Shown here: positions 8,689 to 15,590 of the stretch, piece by piece | Position numbering within the stretch: the first letter of the stretch is position 1 | Layout: every line of letters starts with the position of its first letter | Source: Oscillospiraceae bacterium | GTDB lineage: Bacteria > Bacillota > Clostridia > Oscillospirales > Oscillospiraceae | Assembly: GCA_017516065.1 (NCBI GenBank) | Contig: JAFWDQ010000009.1 | Coordinates: 1-50,022 of the forward strand | Direction: 5' to 3' | Length of the DNA: 50,022 nt | The notes under the pieces: model-generated | What the model was told of the DNA's origin: nothing | The model's database searches: none | The model's input: the letters and a program-made list of their open reading frames with translations, nothing else | Program-made: the position numbers and the translations under genes

Positions 8689-8720
8689 GGGGCTGCTGCG
8701 CGACGCAGCAGCCCCTTTTT
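8689..8720 (+). terminator. Terminator of mtnN
   Basis: GGGGCTGCTGCG (8689-8700), CGA loop, CGCAGCAGCCCC (8704-8715), then TTTTT: a 12-bp perfect stem. Confidence 0.95.
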
Positions 8721-8740
8721 CTTCCGACGCTGGGCTTCGC

Positions 8741-8943
8741 ATCTGCTCCTTTGCCTGTGCACCTCGCAGGGAGTGAATCGGCAGCAAACCCGCCGTAATC
8801 CATCGCAGCAGCGCGAAAGCGCGAGGGGGTTGCTCCGGACAATGCAGGGCTCTGCCGGCCAGGGTCGTTCTGCGGCTGTGCGTTTCTTATCTTAGTGGAC
8901 AGGGATACATAAGGGGAGACCCCTTGTCTGGGGGTCTCCCCTT
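8741..8943. repeat. Intergenic repeat, copy A
   Basis: About 200 bp of non-coding DNA similar throughout to 9327-9522. Shared landmarks in order: GCTCCTttg..CTGyGCaCCTCGcAGGG, CGGCAGC, CGCAG.AGCGCG..AGCGCG.GGGTTG, CTCTGCCGGCC.GG.TCGTTCTG.GGCTG, and a closing perfect hairpin. In this copy the hairpin is 8911-8923 with 8931-8943. No open reading frame is preserved between copies. Confidence 0.75.
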
Positions 8944-9094
8944 ATGCGCGTCTTTGGTGACTTTCTGCGCGACCAGAAAGTCACCCGCCGGAGGGTCGTC
9001 CTCAAAAAACTTTCGTTCTTGCCGTCTGCGGGCGGGAATGTCTCCGACGGCCTACTTTCTGTATCGTGACAGAAAGTAGGCAAAGAGCACGCAT
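8944..9094. mobile_element. MITE-like element with terminal inverted repeats (candidate)
   Basis: A 151-bp element. The left end ATGCGCG-TCTTTGGTGAC and the right end read on the other strand, ATGCGTGCTCTTTGCCTAC, are imperfect inverted copies of each other. Both continue into CTTTCTG. Each end also folds on itself: GTGACTTTCTG/CAGAAAGTCAC (8956-8984) and GCCTACTTTCTG/CAGAAAGTAGGC (9050-9081). It is bordered by TA on both sides, as expected for elements using TA targets, though the ends themselves are palindromic there. It sits exactly after copy A and separates it from sequence (CGAAAGTACCGGCAAA) that follows copy B directly. No coding capacity. Confidence 0.5.
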
Positions 9095-9225
9095 AGAAAC
9101 CCATGGTTTCTATGTATTTCCTTCCCCGCTCTGACGAAAGTACCGGCAAAGACAGCTCGGCGCAACAAACTTGCATTGTCTTTGCTCCTTGCTTCGCTGC
9201 CGCTTATGCTCTGTCGTTTCGGTCC

Positions 9226-9320
9226 CTGCTCCTTTGTTCCTGCGCCTCGCAGGGTGCGGATCGGCAGCCAGCCTCAAACCCCAAACCGGAGCCCAGCGTA
9301 AGCGGGTCCGGTTTGGTATG
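9226..9320. repeat. Partial third copy of the intergenic repeat plus a strong hairpin
   Basis: The first 45 bases (CTGCTCCTTTGTTCCTGCGC, then CTCGCAGGG and CGGCAGCC) match the start of copies A and B. The sequence then diverges into an inverted repeat, CCAAACCGGA (9280-9289) with TCCGGTTTGG near 9307-9317. Confidence 0.55.
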
Positions 9321-9326
9321 ATAATC

Positions 9327-9522
9327 CGCTCCTCTGTTTCTGCGCCTCGGAGGGTACGGACTGGCAGCCAATCCCCGTCACACACCGCAGAAGCGCGCCA
9401 GCGCGGGTGGGTTGCAGAGTCGATTCGGGTCTCTGCCGGCCGGGATCGTTCTGTGGCTGAGCCTTTCCTGTCATAAAGGAGGGGATTCCACAAGGGGAAC
9501 CCCATGGTAAGGGGTTCCCCTT
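9327..9522. repeat. Intergenic repeat, copy B
   Basis: Counterpart of 8741-8943 with the same order of landmarks. It ends in a perfect 12-bp hairpin, AAGGGGAACCCC (9492-9503) with GGGGTTCCCCTT (9511-9522). The stem sequence differs from that of copy A but stays fully paired, which points to selection on structure. The following GTCGAAACACCGGCAAA resembles 9131-9147. The whole stretch from 8721 to 9604 has no credible gene. Confidence 0.7.
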
Positions 9523-9604
9523 TCTGTCGAAACACCGGCAAATCATCGTCAGTACGGCAAAAGGAGTATTTCGCCCCGGCGACCTCGTCGGCACGCTTTT
9601 CATA

Positions 9605-10900
9605 TCACCCATTGATCTCCCGGCGCAGCCGCAGTCCGGCCCAGACCACTCCCACTGCGCCGGAAACGCAGAAGGCCAGGATACTGGCTTCCAGGCCCAG
9701 CACCGGGATCAGCAGAAAGGTAACGGCCAGCTCGATAAAATTGCTGGTGAGACCGCACACGGCGCAGGCCCGCTCGCAGGAGAGGCCGTTGAGCATACTG
9801 CTCTCCACGGCATGCATCCCCTCCAGAAACGCCCCCACCGTCAGCAGAGGCAGATAGCCGCGGATGGAGGGCTCTCCGAACAGCGTCTCCCCCAGTCCGG
9901 GCCCCGCCGCCAGCAGCACCAGCTGGGACGCCGCCAGCACCAGCGCCGCCGCCGTTATGCTCCTGACTGCCAGGCGCCGGACCCGATCCTGCCCGTCCCG
10001 GAGCCGGAGCTCCGAGAGTCGGGGCACTAAAATCAGCCCAAGAGCTCCTACGAAGCACATGGGCAGCAGCACCATGGGCAGGGCCATACCGAAGAGGACA
10101 CCGAAGGCGGCCATAGCCTCGGAGGGATCCCACCCCGCCCGGACGAGGCGCGCAGGGATCACAACGGCGTTGGCGGAACCCATGAGATTCTCCAGCAGGC
10201 TGGTCATGGCGATGGGAAAGGCCGTCACCGCCATTCTCCGGCGGAGGGATGGCTCCGGCGCCCCCCGGCAGTCCCGCATCTGCCGCCGGCCGATGAAGAA
10301 CATGACCGTACTGGAGAACACCTCGCACACCAGCATCCCCGCCACGATCAGCGCCACCGTGGACTCTCCCCCCCGGGGTCTGAACAGCAGCAGCAGGCCC
10401 AGCACCGCAGAGACCCGGATCAGCTGCTCCCCCATCTCCACCAGAGCCGGTATCCGCACCTGTCCTAGCCCGTAAAAGGCGTGCTTGTGGAGGTTCTCCA
10501 CCCCTGTGAGAAAGAGGCAGGGCAGCAGGAGCAGCAGACCTGTCCGGGTTCGGGCATCCCCCAGCAGCCACGCGGAGATGGGGTCGGACAGCACCGCCGT
10601 CAGGAGGGCCAGCAGGGCGAAGAGCCGGACAAACAGCAGCATCGCCTGTCCCAGCACGGTCCGGACCATCCGCCGCTGACCCAGGGCGCAGTACTCCGCC
10701 GTGAGCCGGGACACCGTCACGGTAAGCCCCGCGTAGGACAGAGACTGGACCACCGCGTACACCGGCAGGATCAGCTGATACAGCCCCATATTCTCCGCCC
10801 CGATGAGCCGGGTCAGGGCCGCCCGATAGAAAAATCCCAGCACCTGCGCCGCCGCGCCGGATGCCGTCAGCAGCAGCGCGCCGCTCGCGTTCCGCCTCAC
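9605..10900 (-). CDS. SpoVB-like polysaccharide/lipid flippase (MVF superfamily)
   Basis: 431 residues with about 12 hydrophobic segments and almost no soluble domain. The N-terminus GALLLTASGAAAQVLGFFYR and the following RLIGAENMGLYQLILPVYAV are characteristic of SpoVB/MurJ-type exporters, which flip undecaprenyl-linked cell-wall precursors. SpoVB is needed for spore cortex synthesis in Bacillus, and spoVT and dacF in this window fit a sporulation setting. It is shorter than B. subtilis SpoVB (about 520). The start is GTG with GGAGGAGG 7 bases upstream; that ribosome site lies inside a perfect 12-bp hairpin. An actual spoVB ortholog is likely but not proven. Confidence 0.85.
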   Translation of the reverse strand: MRRNASGALLLTASGAAAQVLGFFYRAALTRLIGAENMGLYQLILPVYAVVQSLSYAGLTVTVSRLTAEYCALGQRRMVRTVLGQAMLLFVRLFALLALLTAVLSDPISAWLLGDARTRTGLLLLLPCLFLTGVENLHKHAFYGLGQVRIPALVEMGEQLIRVSAVLGLLLLFRPRGGESTVALIVAGMLVCEVFSSTVMFFIGRRQMRDCRGAPEPSLRRRMAVTAFPIAMTSLLENLMGSANAVVIPARLVRAGWDPSEAMAAFGVLFGMALPMVLLPMCFVGALGLILVPRLSELRLRDGQDRVRRLAVRSITAAALVLAASQLVLLAAGPGLGETLFGEPSIRGYLPLLTVGAFLEGMHAVESSMLNGLSCERACAVCGLTSNFIELAVTFLLIPVLGLEASILAFCVSGAVGVVWAGLRLRREING

Positions 10901-10907
10901 CCTACCG

Positions 10908-10939
10908 CCTCCTCCGGGCTACTGTATGCCCGGAGGAGG
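10908..10939 (-). promoter_or_regulatory. Hairpin covering the ribosome site of the spoVB-like gene
   Basis: CCTCCTCCGGGC (10908-10919) and GCCCGGAGGAGG (10928-10939) pair perfectly around an 8-nt loop. In the minus-strand transcript the GGAGGAGG ribosome site forms one arm. No T tract follows, so it is not a terminator. Confidence 0.65.
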
Positions 10940-11014
10940 CCGGTCATGCTCCTGTCATAGAGCCTGCCTCCCCGCCGTAAAATGGCAGTATCTCACAAGG
11001 GGAGGACGAGAACG

Positions 11015-12160
11015 ATGAAACGAATCTTTGCCCTGCTGCTGATCTTCCTTCTGCTGCTTCCGGCCCTGCCGACGGCAGCTGCGGAGGGAGAGCCGGAGGT
11101 GGCGGCAGAAGCGGCGGTGCTCATGGAAAAGGAGACCGGGACCGTGCTCTTTGAGCAGAACGCTCACGCGCGGCTGGAGCCGGCCAGCGTCACCAAGGTC
11201 ATGACGATCCTGCTGATCACCGAGGCCATTGAGAGCGGGGTCCTGTCCAGGTCGGACACGGTCACCGTCAGCGCCCACGCCGCGGAGATGGGCGGCTCCC
11301 AGGTCTATCTGGAGGAGGGGGAGCAGATGACCGTGGACGATCTGCTTAAGGCCACGGTGGTCTCCTCCGCCAACGACGCCGCCGTGGCTCTGGCGGAGCA
11401 GCTGGCAGGCAGCGAGAGCGCCTTCGTGGCCCGGATGAACCAGCGGGCGGCGGAGCTGGGCATGAACGATACCACCTTTGTCAACTGCACAGGACTCCCG
11501 GCGGAGGAACACCTCACCTCCGCATGGGATATCGCCCTCATGTCCCGGGCCCTGATTGCCCACGACTTTATCAAGCAGTACACCACCATCTGGATGGACT
11601 CCATCCGGGACGGGGCCTTCGGCCTTGCCAACACCAACAAACTCATCCGGTTCTACGACGGGGCCACAGGTCTGAAGACCGGCTCCACGGACACTGCCCT
11701 GTACTGCCTGTCCGCCACGGCGGAGCGGGAGGGCATGGAGCTCATCGCCGTGGTGCTGAAGGCGCCCACCTCCTCGGATCGGTTCGAGACCGCCAAGAGC
11801 CTTCTCGACTTCGGCTTTGCCAACTATACCCTGCTGAACGTGGAGGGCGAGCTGTCCCCCATCCCGGTGACTCTGGGCACAGCGGACACGGTGACGCCGG
11901 TGCCCGCGGAGCCTCCCCGGGTGCTGGTGGAGAAGCTGCAGGCCGACGGCGTCACCTGGGAGACGGAGACGGCGGAGGCCCTGGAGGCTCCTGTGGAGGC
12001 GGGGGCCCGGGTAGGCCGCGTCCGGATCCTTCTGGACGGCGCCGTGCTGCAGACCGTCCCTCTGGTGGTGCCGGAGGGCGTGCCCCGTCTCACCTTCGGC
12101 CAGATCTTCGGCCGGGTCGCCGGTCTGACGCTCACCGGCACGGCACAGGCTCCGTCCTGA
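11015..12160 (+). CDS. dacF: D-alanyl-D-alanine carboxypeptidase (DacF type)
   Basis: A class A low-molecular-weight penicillin-binding protein that trims the terminal D-Ala of peptidoglycan stem peptides. 381 residues. Signal peptide MKRIFALLLIFLLLLPALP with cleavage near AAAEG. The three active-site motifs are present: SxxK as SVTK near residue 59, SxN as SAND near 120, and KTG as LKTGSTD near 222. The C-terminal third is the beta-rich PBP5_C-like domain. The start was chosen at ATGAAACG, 8 bases after GGGGAGGA, rather than the upstream in-frame ATG. Divergent from the spoVB-like gene. DacF is sporulation-controlled in Bacillus, but DacA/DacB-type housekeeping roles cannot be excluded. Confidence 0.92.
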   Translation: MKRIFALLLIFLLLLPALPTAAAEGEPEVAAEAAVLMEKETGTVLFEQNAHARLEPASVTKVMTILLITEAIESGVLSRSDTVTVSAHAAEMGGSQVYLEEGEQMTVDDLLKATVVSSANDAAVALAEQLAGSESAFVARMNQRAAELGMNDTTFVNCTGLPAEEHLTSAWDIALMSRALIAHDFIKQYTTIWMDSIRDGAFGLANTNKLIRFYDGATGLKTGSTDTALYCLSATAEREGMELIAVVLKAPTSSDRFETAKSLLDFGFANYTLLNVEGELSPIPVTLGTADTVTPVPAEPPRVLVEKLQADGVTWETETAEALEAPVEAGARVGRVRILLDGAVLQTVPLVVPEGVPRLTFGQIFGRVAGLTLTGTAQAPS

Positions 12161-12176
12161 TTTTTAAAATCCGGCG

Positions 12177-12205
12177 TATCTTTTCCCCGGCTGCTGTGCT
12201 ATACT
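12177..12205 (+). promoter_or_regulatory. Promoter of pgi (weak -35)
   Basis: TATCTT (12177-12182), 17 bases, TATACT (12200-12205); the -35 is poor. Confidence 0.45.
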
Positions 12206-12245
12206 ATGGGAAGAGTAAAGACCCATCCTCTTTCAGGAGGCTGTT

Positions 12246-13526
12246 ATGATCCGATTTGATTCCACCCACGCCCTGCTGCAGGCAAACTGGCAGCAGGCCA
12301 TGGCGCCCCGGCTGGCCGCCGCCCATGAGTCCCTGCTTTTCGACGCCGATGCCGGCGTCAATGCCACCGGCTGGCTCCGTCAGCCGGAGTCCATGGACCT
12401 GCGCCTGCTCAACCACGTCCGGGCCGCCGCACGGCAGATCCGGGACGACTCGGAGTCGCTGATCGTTATCGGCGTCGGCGGCTCCTCGCTGGGCGCCCGG
12501 GCTGCGCTGCACTTCCTGCAGGGCCCCCATCACACCCTGCGCCACAGGCCCCGGATCTTTTTTGCCGGGGACACCCTGGACCCCGCCGCGCTGACGGAGC
12601 TGCTGGAGCTTGCGGCGTCCGGGGATTTCTCCGTGAACATCGTCTCCAAGTCCGGCGCGACCCTGGAGCCCGCGTCGGTGTTCCGGCTGTTCCGGACTCT
12701 GCTGGAGAAGAAATACGGGCCCGGCGGCGCGGCAAAGCGCATCTACGCCACCACGGACCCGGAAAAGGGCCTGCTCCGGGCCATGGCCCGGGAAAACGGC
12801 TGGACGACGTTCCCCGTCCCCTCCGATATCGGCGGGCGCTACTCCGTTCTGACGCCGGTGGGCCTGCTGCCCATGGCCGTGGCCGGCGCCGACGTGGCCG
12901 CCGTACTGGCGGGCGCCCGGGAGGAGATGGAGAAACTGCTCAGCAACCGCTCCATGAACAATGCCGCCTGGTGCTATGCCGGAGCCCGGAACGCCCTGTA
13001 TGAGAACGGCCGGCGCACGGAACTGCTCATCAGCACCTGCCCCTCCTTTGCCGCCATGACGGACTGGTGGAAGCAGCTGTTCGGCGAGAGTGAGGGCAAG
13101 GAGGGCGGCGGGCTGTTCCCCGCCGCGGCATCCTTCCCGGGAGATCTCCACTCCCTGGGCCAGTTCATCCAGGACGGCACGCCCCTGCTGTTCGAGACAG
13201 TGGTCCGCATCGATCGGCCGCTGGCTTCTCTGAAGCTCCCCGCCGCCTCCGGCGACGGGCTGGACTTCCTCACGGGCCGGGAACTGGGAGAGGTGACGGA
13301 GCGGATCCTGGACGGCGTTCTGCTGGCCCATACGGAGGGCGGCGTGCCGAATCTGCTGATCCGCGTCCCCGCTCTGGACGAGGCCTCCTTCGGGGCCCTG
13401 GTCTATTTCTTCTGTCTCTCCTGTGCCCTGTCCGGCACCCTGCAGGGGGTCAATCCCTTCGATCAGCCCGGGGTGGAGACGTACAAGAAGAAGGTCTCCG
13501 AGCTCCTGGGCCGTCCCACTTCCTGA
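12246..13526 (+). CDS. pgi: Glucose-6-phosphate isomerase
   Basis: Interconverts glucose 6-phosphate and fructose 6-phosphate in glycolysis and gluconeogenesis. 426 residues, close to the short Firmicute form (about 450). It carries the double-SIS fold signatures IGVGGSSLGARAA near residue 78, VSKSGATLEPASVF near 135, and the C-terminal NPFDQPGVETYKK. AGGAGG precedes the ATG by 6 bases. Single gene with its own terminator. Confidence 0.95.
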   Translation: MIRFDSTHALLQANWQQAMAPRLAAAHESLLFDADAGVNATGWLRQPESMDLRLLNHVRAAARQIRDDSESLIVIGVGGSSLGARAALHFLQGPHHTLRHRPRIFFAGDTLDPAALTELLELAASGDFSVNIVSKSGATLEPASVFRLFRTLLEKKYGPGGAAKRIYATTDPEKGLLRAMARENGWTTFPVPSDIGGRYSVLTPVGLLPMAVAGADVAAVLAGAREEMEKLLSNRSMNNAAWCYAGARNALYENGRRTELLISTCPSFAAMTDWWKQLFGESEGKEGGGLFPAAASFPGDLHSLGQFIQDGTPLLFETVVRIDRPLASLKLPAASGDGLDFLTGRELGEVTERILDGVLLAHTEGGVPNLLIRVPALDEASFGALVYFFCLSCALSGTLQGVNPFDQPGVETYKKKVSELLGRPTS

Positions 13527-13544
13527 CCACATCCTTACAAAAAG

Positions 13545-13588
13545 ACGGGCCCTGCCGGCGGTTCTGACTGCCGTTGGGGCCCGTTTTG
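13545..13588 (+). terminator. Terminator of pgi
   Basis: ACGGGCCC (13545-13552) pairs with GGGCCCGT (13577-13584), followed by TTTTG. The rest of the roughly 320-base gap up to 13847 shows only the next promoter. Confidence 0.75.
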
Positions 13589-13758
13589 TGATCTGCGGAC
13601 TGCGGTTGATATTCCGTTCTGTCTGGCTGCCGAAAACTGACAGCTTCCCGGCAAAACAAATGTGCCGACCGCAAGACAACGCGGGTTGTGCGGGTGTCTG
13701 TTTCAGAACAAAAAACCGATCCACAGGACGTTCTCCCCGAAAAAGGGATTTTTTCTCG

Positions 13759-13787
13759 TTGCATCTGACGCGGAAAGATGATACTAT
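13759..13787 (+). promoter_or_regulatory. Promoter of the small P-loop gene
   Basis: TTGCAT (13759-13764), 17 bases, TACTAT (13782-13787). Confidence 0.7.
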
Positions 13788-13847
13788 ATAGACAGAAGGG
13801 CGGCAGCACGTCACCCTCTGACAAAACAGAGAAGGAGCTGATGCAAG

Positions 13848-14261
13848 GTGGTTAAGGTCATCGCCGGACGGAAGGGCACAGGAAAGACCAAGCAGATGAT
13901 CGAGATGGTCAATCGCGCGGTACATGAGGAACCCGGCAACGTAGCCTGCATCGAACGCGGCCGGGCGCTGACGTTTGATCTGCACTACAGTATCCGTCTG
14001 GTAGAAGCCAACAATTACGATATAACGGATTACACTTTTTTCCGTGGATTTATCAGCGGCATGTACGCCTCCAACTATGACCTGTCCTATGTTTTCATCG
14101 ACAGTCTCTGCAAGATCGTTCCTGCCGATCCCGTCGGCCCGGAAACCGAGGCCTTCCTGGACTGGCTGGAGGCGTTCAGCAAGGAAAACAACGTCAAATT
14201 CACCGTCATGCTCACCGCCGATACGGACGCGCTCACTGACGGCATTCGGAAATACTGCTGA
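13848..14261 (+). CDS. Small P-loop ATP-binding protein, function unknown
   Basis: 137 residues. A Walker A motif opens the protein (VIAGRKGTGKTKQ, residues 3-15). A hydrophobic strand ending in Asp (LSYVFIDSL, near residue 80) fits Walker B. There is no helicase signature or second domain. The start is GTG with AAGGAG 10 bases upstream. An ATG 7 bases earlier opens a five-codon frame that stops at once. The downstream hairpin terminator is shared with the converging gene. It resembles short clostridial proteins annotated as ATP-binding protein, with no known role. Confidence 0.75.
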   Translation: MVKVIAGRKGTGKTKQMIEMVNRAVHEEPGNVACIERGRALTFDLHYSIRLVEANNYDITDYTFFRGFISGMYASNYDLSYVFIDSLCKIVPADPVGPETEAFLDWLEAFSKENNVKFTVMLTADTDALTDGIRKYC

Positions 14262-14274
14262 ATTACAAAAAAAA

Positions 14275-14315
14275 AACGAACCCCGCGCGAAGGGCGCGGG
14301 GTTCGTTCTGTTTTT
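14275..14315. terminator. Bidirectional terminator
   Basis: AACGAACCCCGCGC (14275-14288) pairs with GCGCGGGGTTCGTT (14294-14307). A ten-base A run on the left gives a T tract for minus-strand transcripts, and CTGTTTTT serves the plus strand. It separates two converging genes. Confidence 0.9.
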
Positions 14316-14329
14316 GTCGGTACCGCGGC

Positions 14330-14860
14330 TCACCGGACGGTGTAGCCGCCTTTTACCAGGACCGTGGCCGAGTCGGTAACGGCCTGAACGCCCCGGTCGC
14401 CGGCGGTGGCCATATACAGGTGGTTCTGGGCCAGGACGTTCCCGGCGGCCATTGTGCCGCCGCCGGTCATGTCGATGAGGCCCGGGGCGCTGTCCGCAAC
14501 GCAGACCACGGACCCGGCCCGGGGCAGGATCTCAAGCCCCACGCCTCCCGTAAGCGTCTGGTCTTTGGACAGGGTCACCACCCGGTAGGTAGCCTGACCG
14601 GTACCGCCGGTCTCCGTCCGATAGGCCTCCAGCTGGGCTGTCAGCCGCTGGGTCAGGGCGCTCTCCTTCTGGGCGATCAGGGTCTCCGTTTCAGCCATGA
14701 TCCCGGGGGCAAAAATTTTCTCCAGATAGCTCCGGGAAATCAGGGGATCCGACTGGGAGCCGGAACTCGCCGCAGCGGAAAAACCGGCCAGCAGGGCCGC
14801 CGCCGCGAGGATCACGGCGCCCAGAGGCAGAAAAAACCGGCGTTTCACATGACGTTTCAT
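14330..14860 (-). CDS. Exported protein of unknown function
   Basis: 176 residues. A basic N-terminus (MKRHVKRRFF) leads into one hydrophobic segment (LPLGAVILAAAALLAGFSAA), a signal peptide or anchor. The rest is soluble. A Gln/Glu-rich helix (IMAETETLIAQKESALTQRL) precedes a compact Gly-rich beta-like region ending VLVKGGYTVR. No domain recognised. Start ATG after GGAGGT. It follows mazF by 86 bases on the same strand and may share its transcript. Confidence 0.7.
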   Translation of the reverse strand: MKRHVKRRFFLPLGAVILAAAALLAGFSAAASSGSQSDPLISRSYLEKIFAPGIMAETETLIAQKESALTQRLTAQLEAYRTETGGTGQATYRVVTLSKDQTLTGGVGLEILPRAGSVVCVADSAPGLIDMTGGGTMAAGNVLAQNHLYMATAGDRGVQAVTDSATVLVKGGYTVR

Positions 14861-14946
14861 ATCGATCGACCTCCGTCTGTTCGGATGCGTCCGCCCTCAT
14901 TGTAACACACCGGTACCGGGATTGCAACTTCACCGGCTCTCTGCCG

Positions 14947-15309
14947 TCACACCCGTCCGGCCCGCAGGCCGAAGCTGACGGCGATGGCGGCGTCCACCTG
15001 TTCCATGGCGGTCTCGTTCAGGCGCCCCATACGCTCCCGGAGCCGCCGTTTATCCAGAGTCCGGATCTGCTCCAGGAGCACCACGGAATCCCGGGACAGG
15101 CCGCAGCCCCGGTCGGTCAGAAAAATATGGGTGGGCAGCCGGGCCTTGTTCATCTGCGATGTAATGGCCGCAGCGATCACCGTGGGGCTGTGACGGTTGC
15201 CCATATCGTTCTGAATGATCAGCACCGGTCTGACGCCCCCCTGCTCGCTGCCCACAACGGGACTGAGGTCCGCGTAAAAAATATCGCCGCGTCTGATGGT
15301 ATCGTCCAC
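14947..15309 (-). CDS. ndoA: MazF/EndoA-type endoribonuclease toxin
   Basis: 120 residues. The PemK/MazF signature is intact: [20 protein letters not shown] near residue 5, then RPVLIIQND, and the second conserved strand region TVIAAAIT. These enzymes cut mRNA at short sequences when not bound by antitoxin. The start is GTG (the ATG seen nearby is out of frame), with a weak GCGGAG upstream. No MazE-like antitoxin precedes it: the 280 bases upstream hold no gene. Housekeeping EndoA of Firmicutes normally has its antitoxin just upstream, so this is an orphan here. Confidence 0.9.
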   Translation of the reverse strand: MDDTIRRGDIFYADLSPVVGSEQGGVRPVLIIQNDMGNRHSPTVIAAAITSQMNKARLPTHIFLTDRGCGLSRDSVVLLEQIRTLDKRRLRERMGRLNETAMEQVDAAIAVSFGLRAGRV

Positions 15310-15520
15310 ACATACTCACACTCCGCCGGAAGATAGTTCCCCCGGGCAGCCGACACGTCGGCTGCGGGAGGGACTGTTATCATTCTCCCACGGGCCGGGC
15401 CCGTTTATACCTGTCCTCCCGGCAGGAGGACGGCGCCGGACCCATCTCCGCAGGACAGTATATGCCGGGAAGCATCCGACGGCGCCGGGGCCGCCTGTTT
15501 GTAAATTTTTCTCGCGCCAC

Positions 15521-15549
15521 TTTAAAGACGCCGAGCCTTGCGATATAAT
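15521..15549 (+). promoter_or_regulatory. Promoter of the antiporter gene
   Basis: TTTAAA (15521-15526), 17 bases, a perfect TATAAT (15544-15549). The rest of the 15310-15590 gap contains GC-rich inverted repeats (for example ACGGGCC/GGCCCGT near 15389-15403) and no open reading frame of note. Confidence 0.8.
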
Positions 15550-15590
15550 AGAAAGCAGAACAGGTTCCATGGTTTAAAAAGGAGGCCGTC

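Noticed and set aside
12204-14333. A 709-codon open frame on the minus strand
   Set aside because: Antisense shadow of pgi and the P-loop gene, which have clear family motifs and ribosome sites; it also runs through a promoter and terminator.
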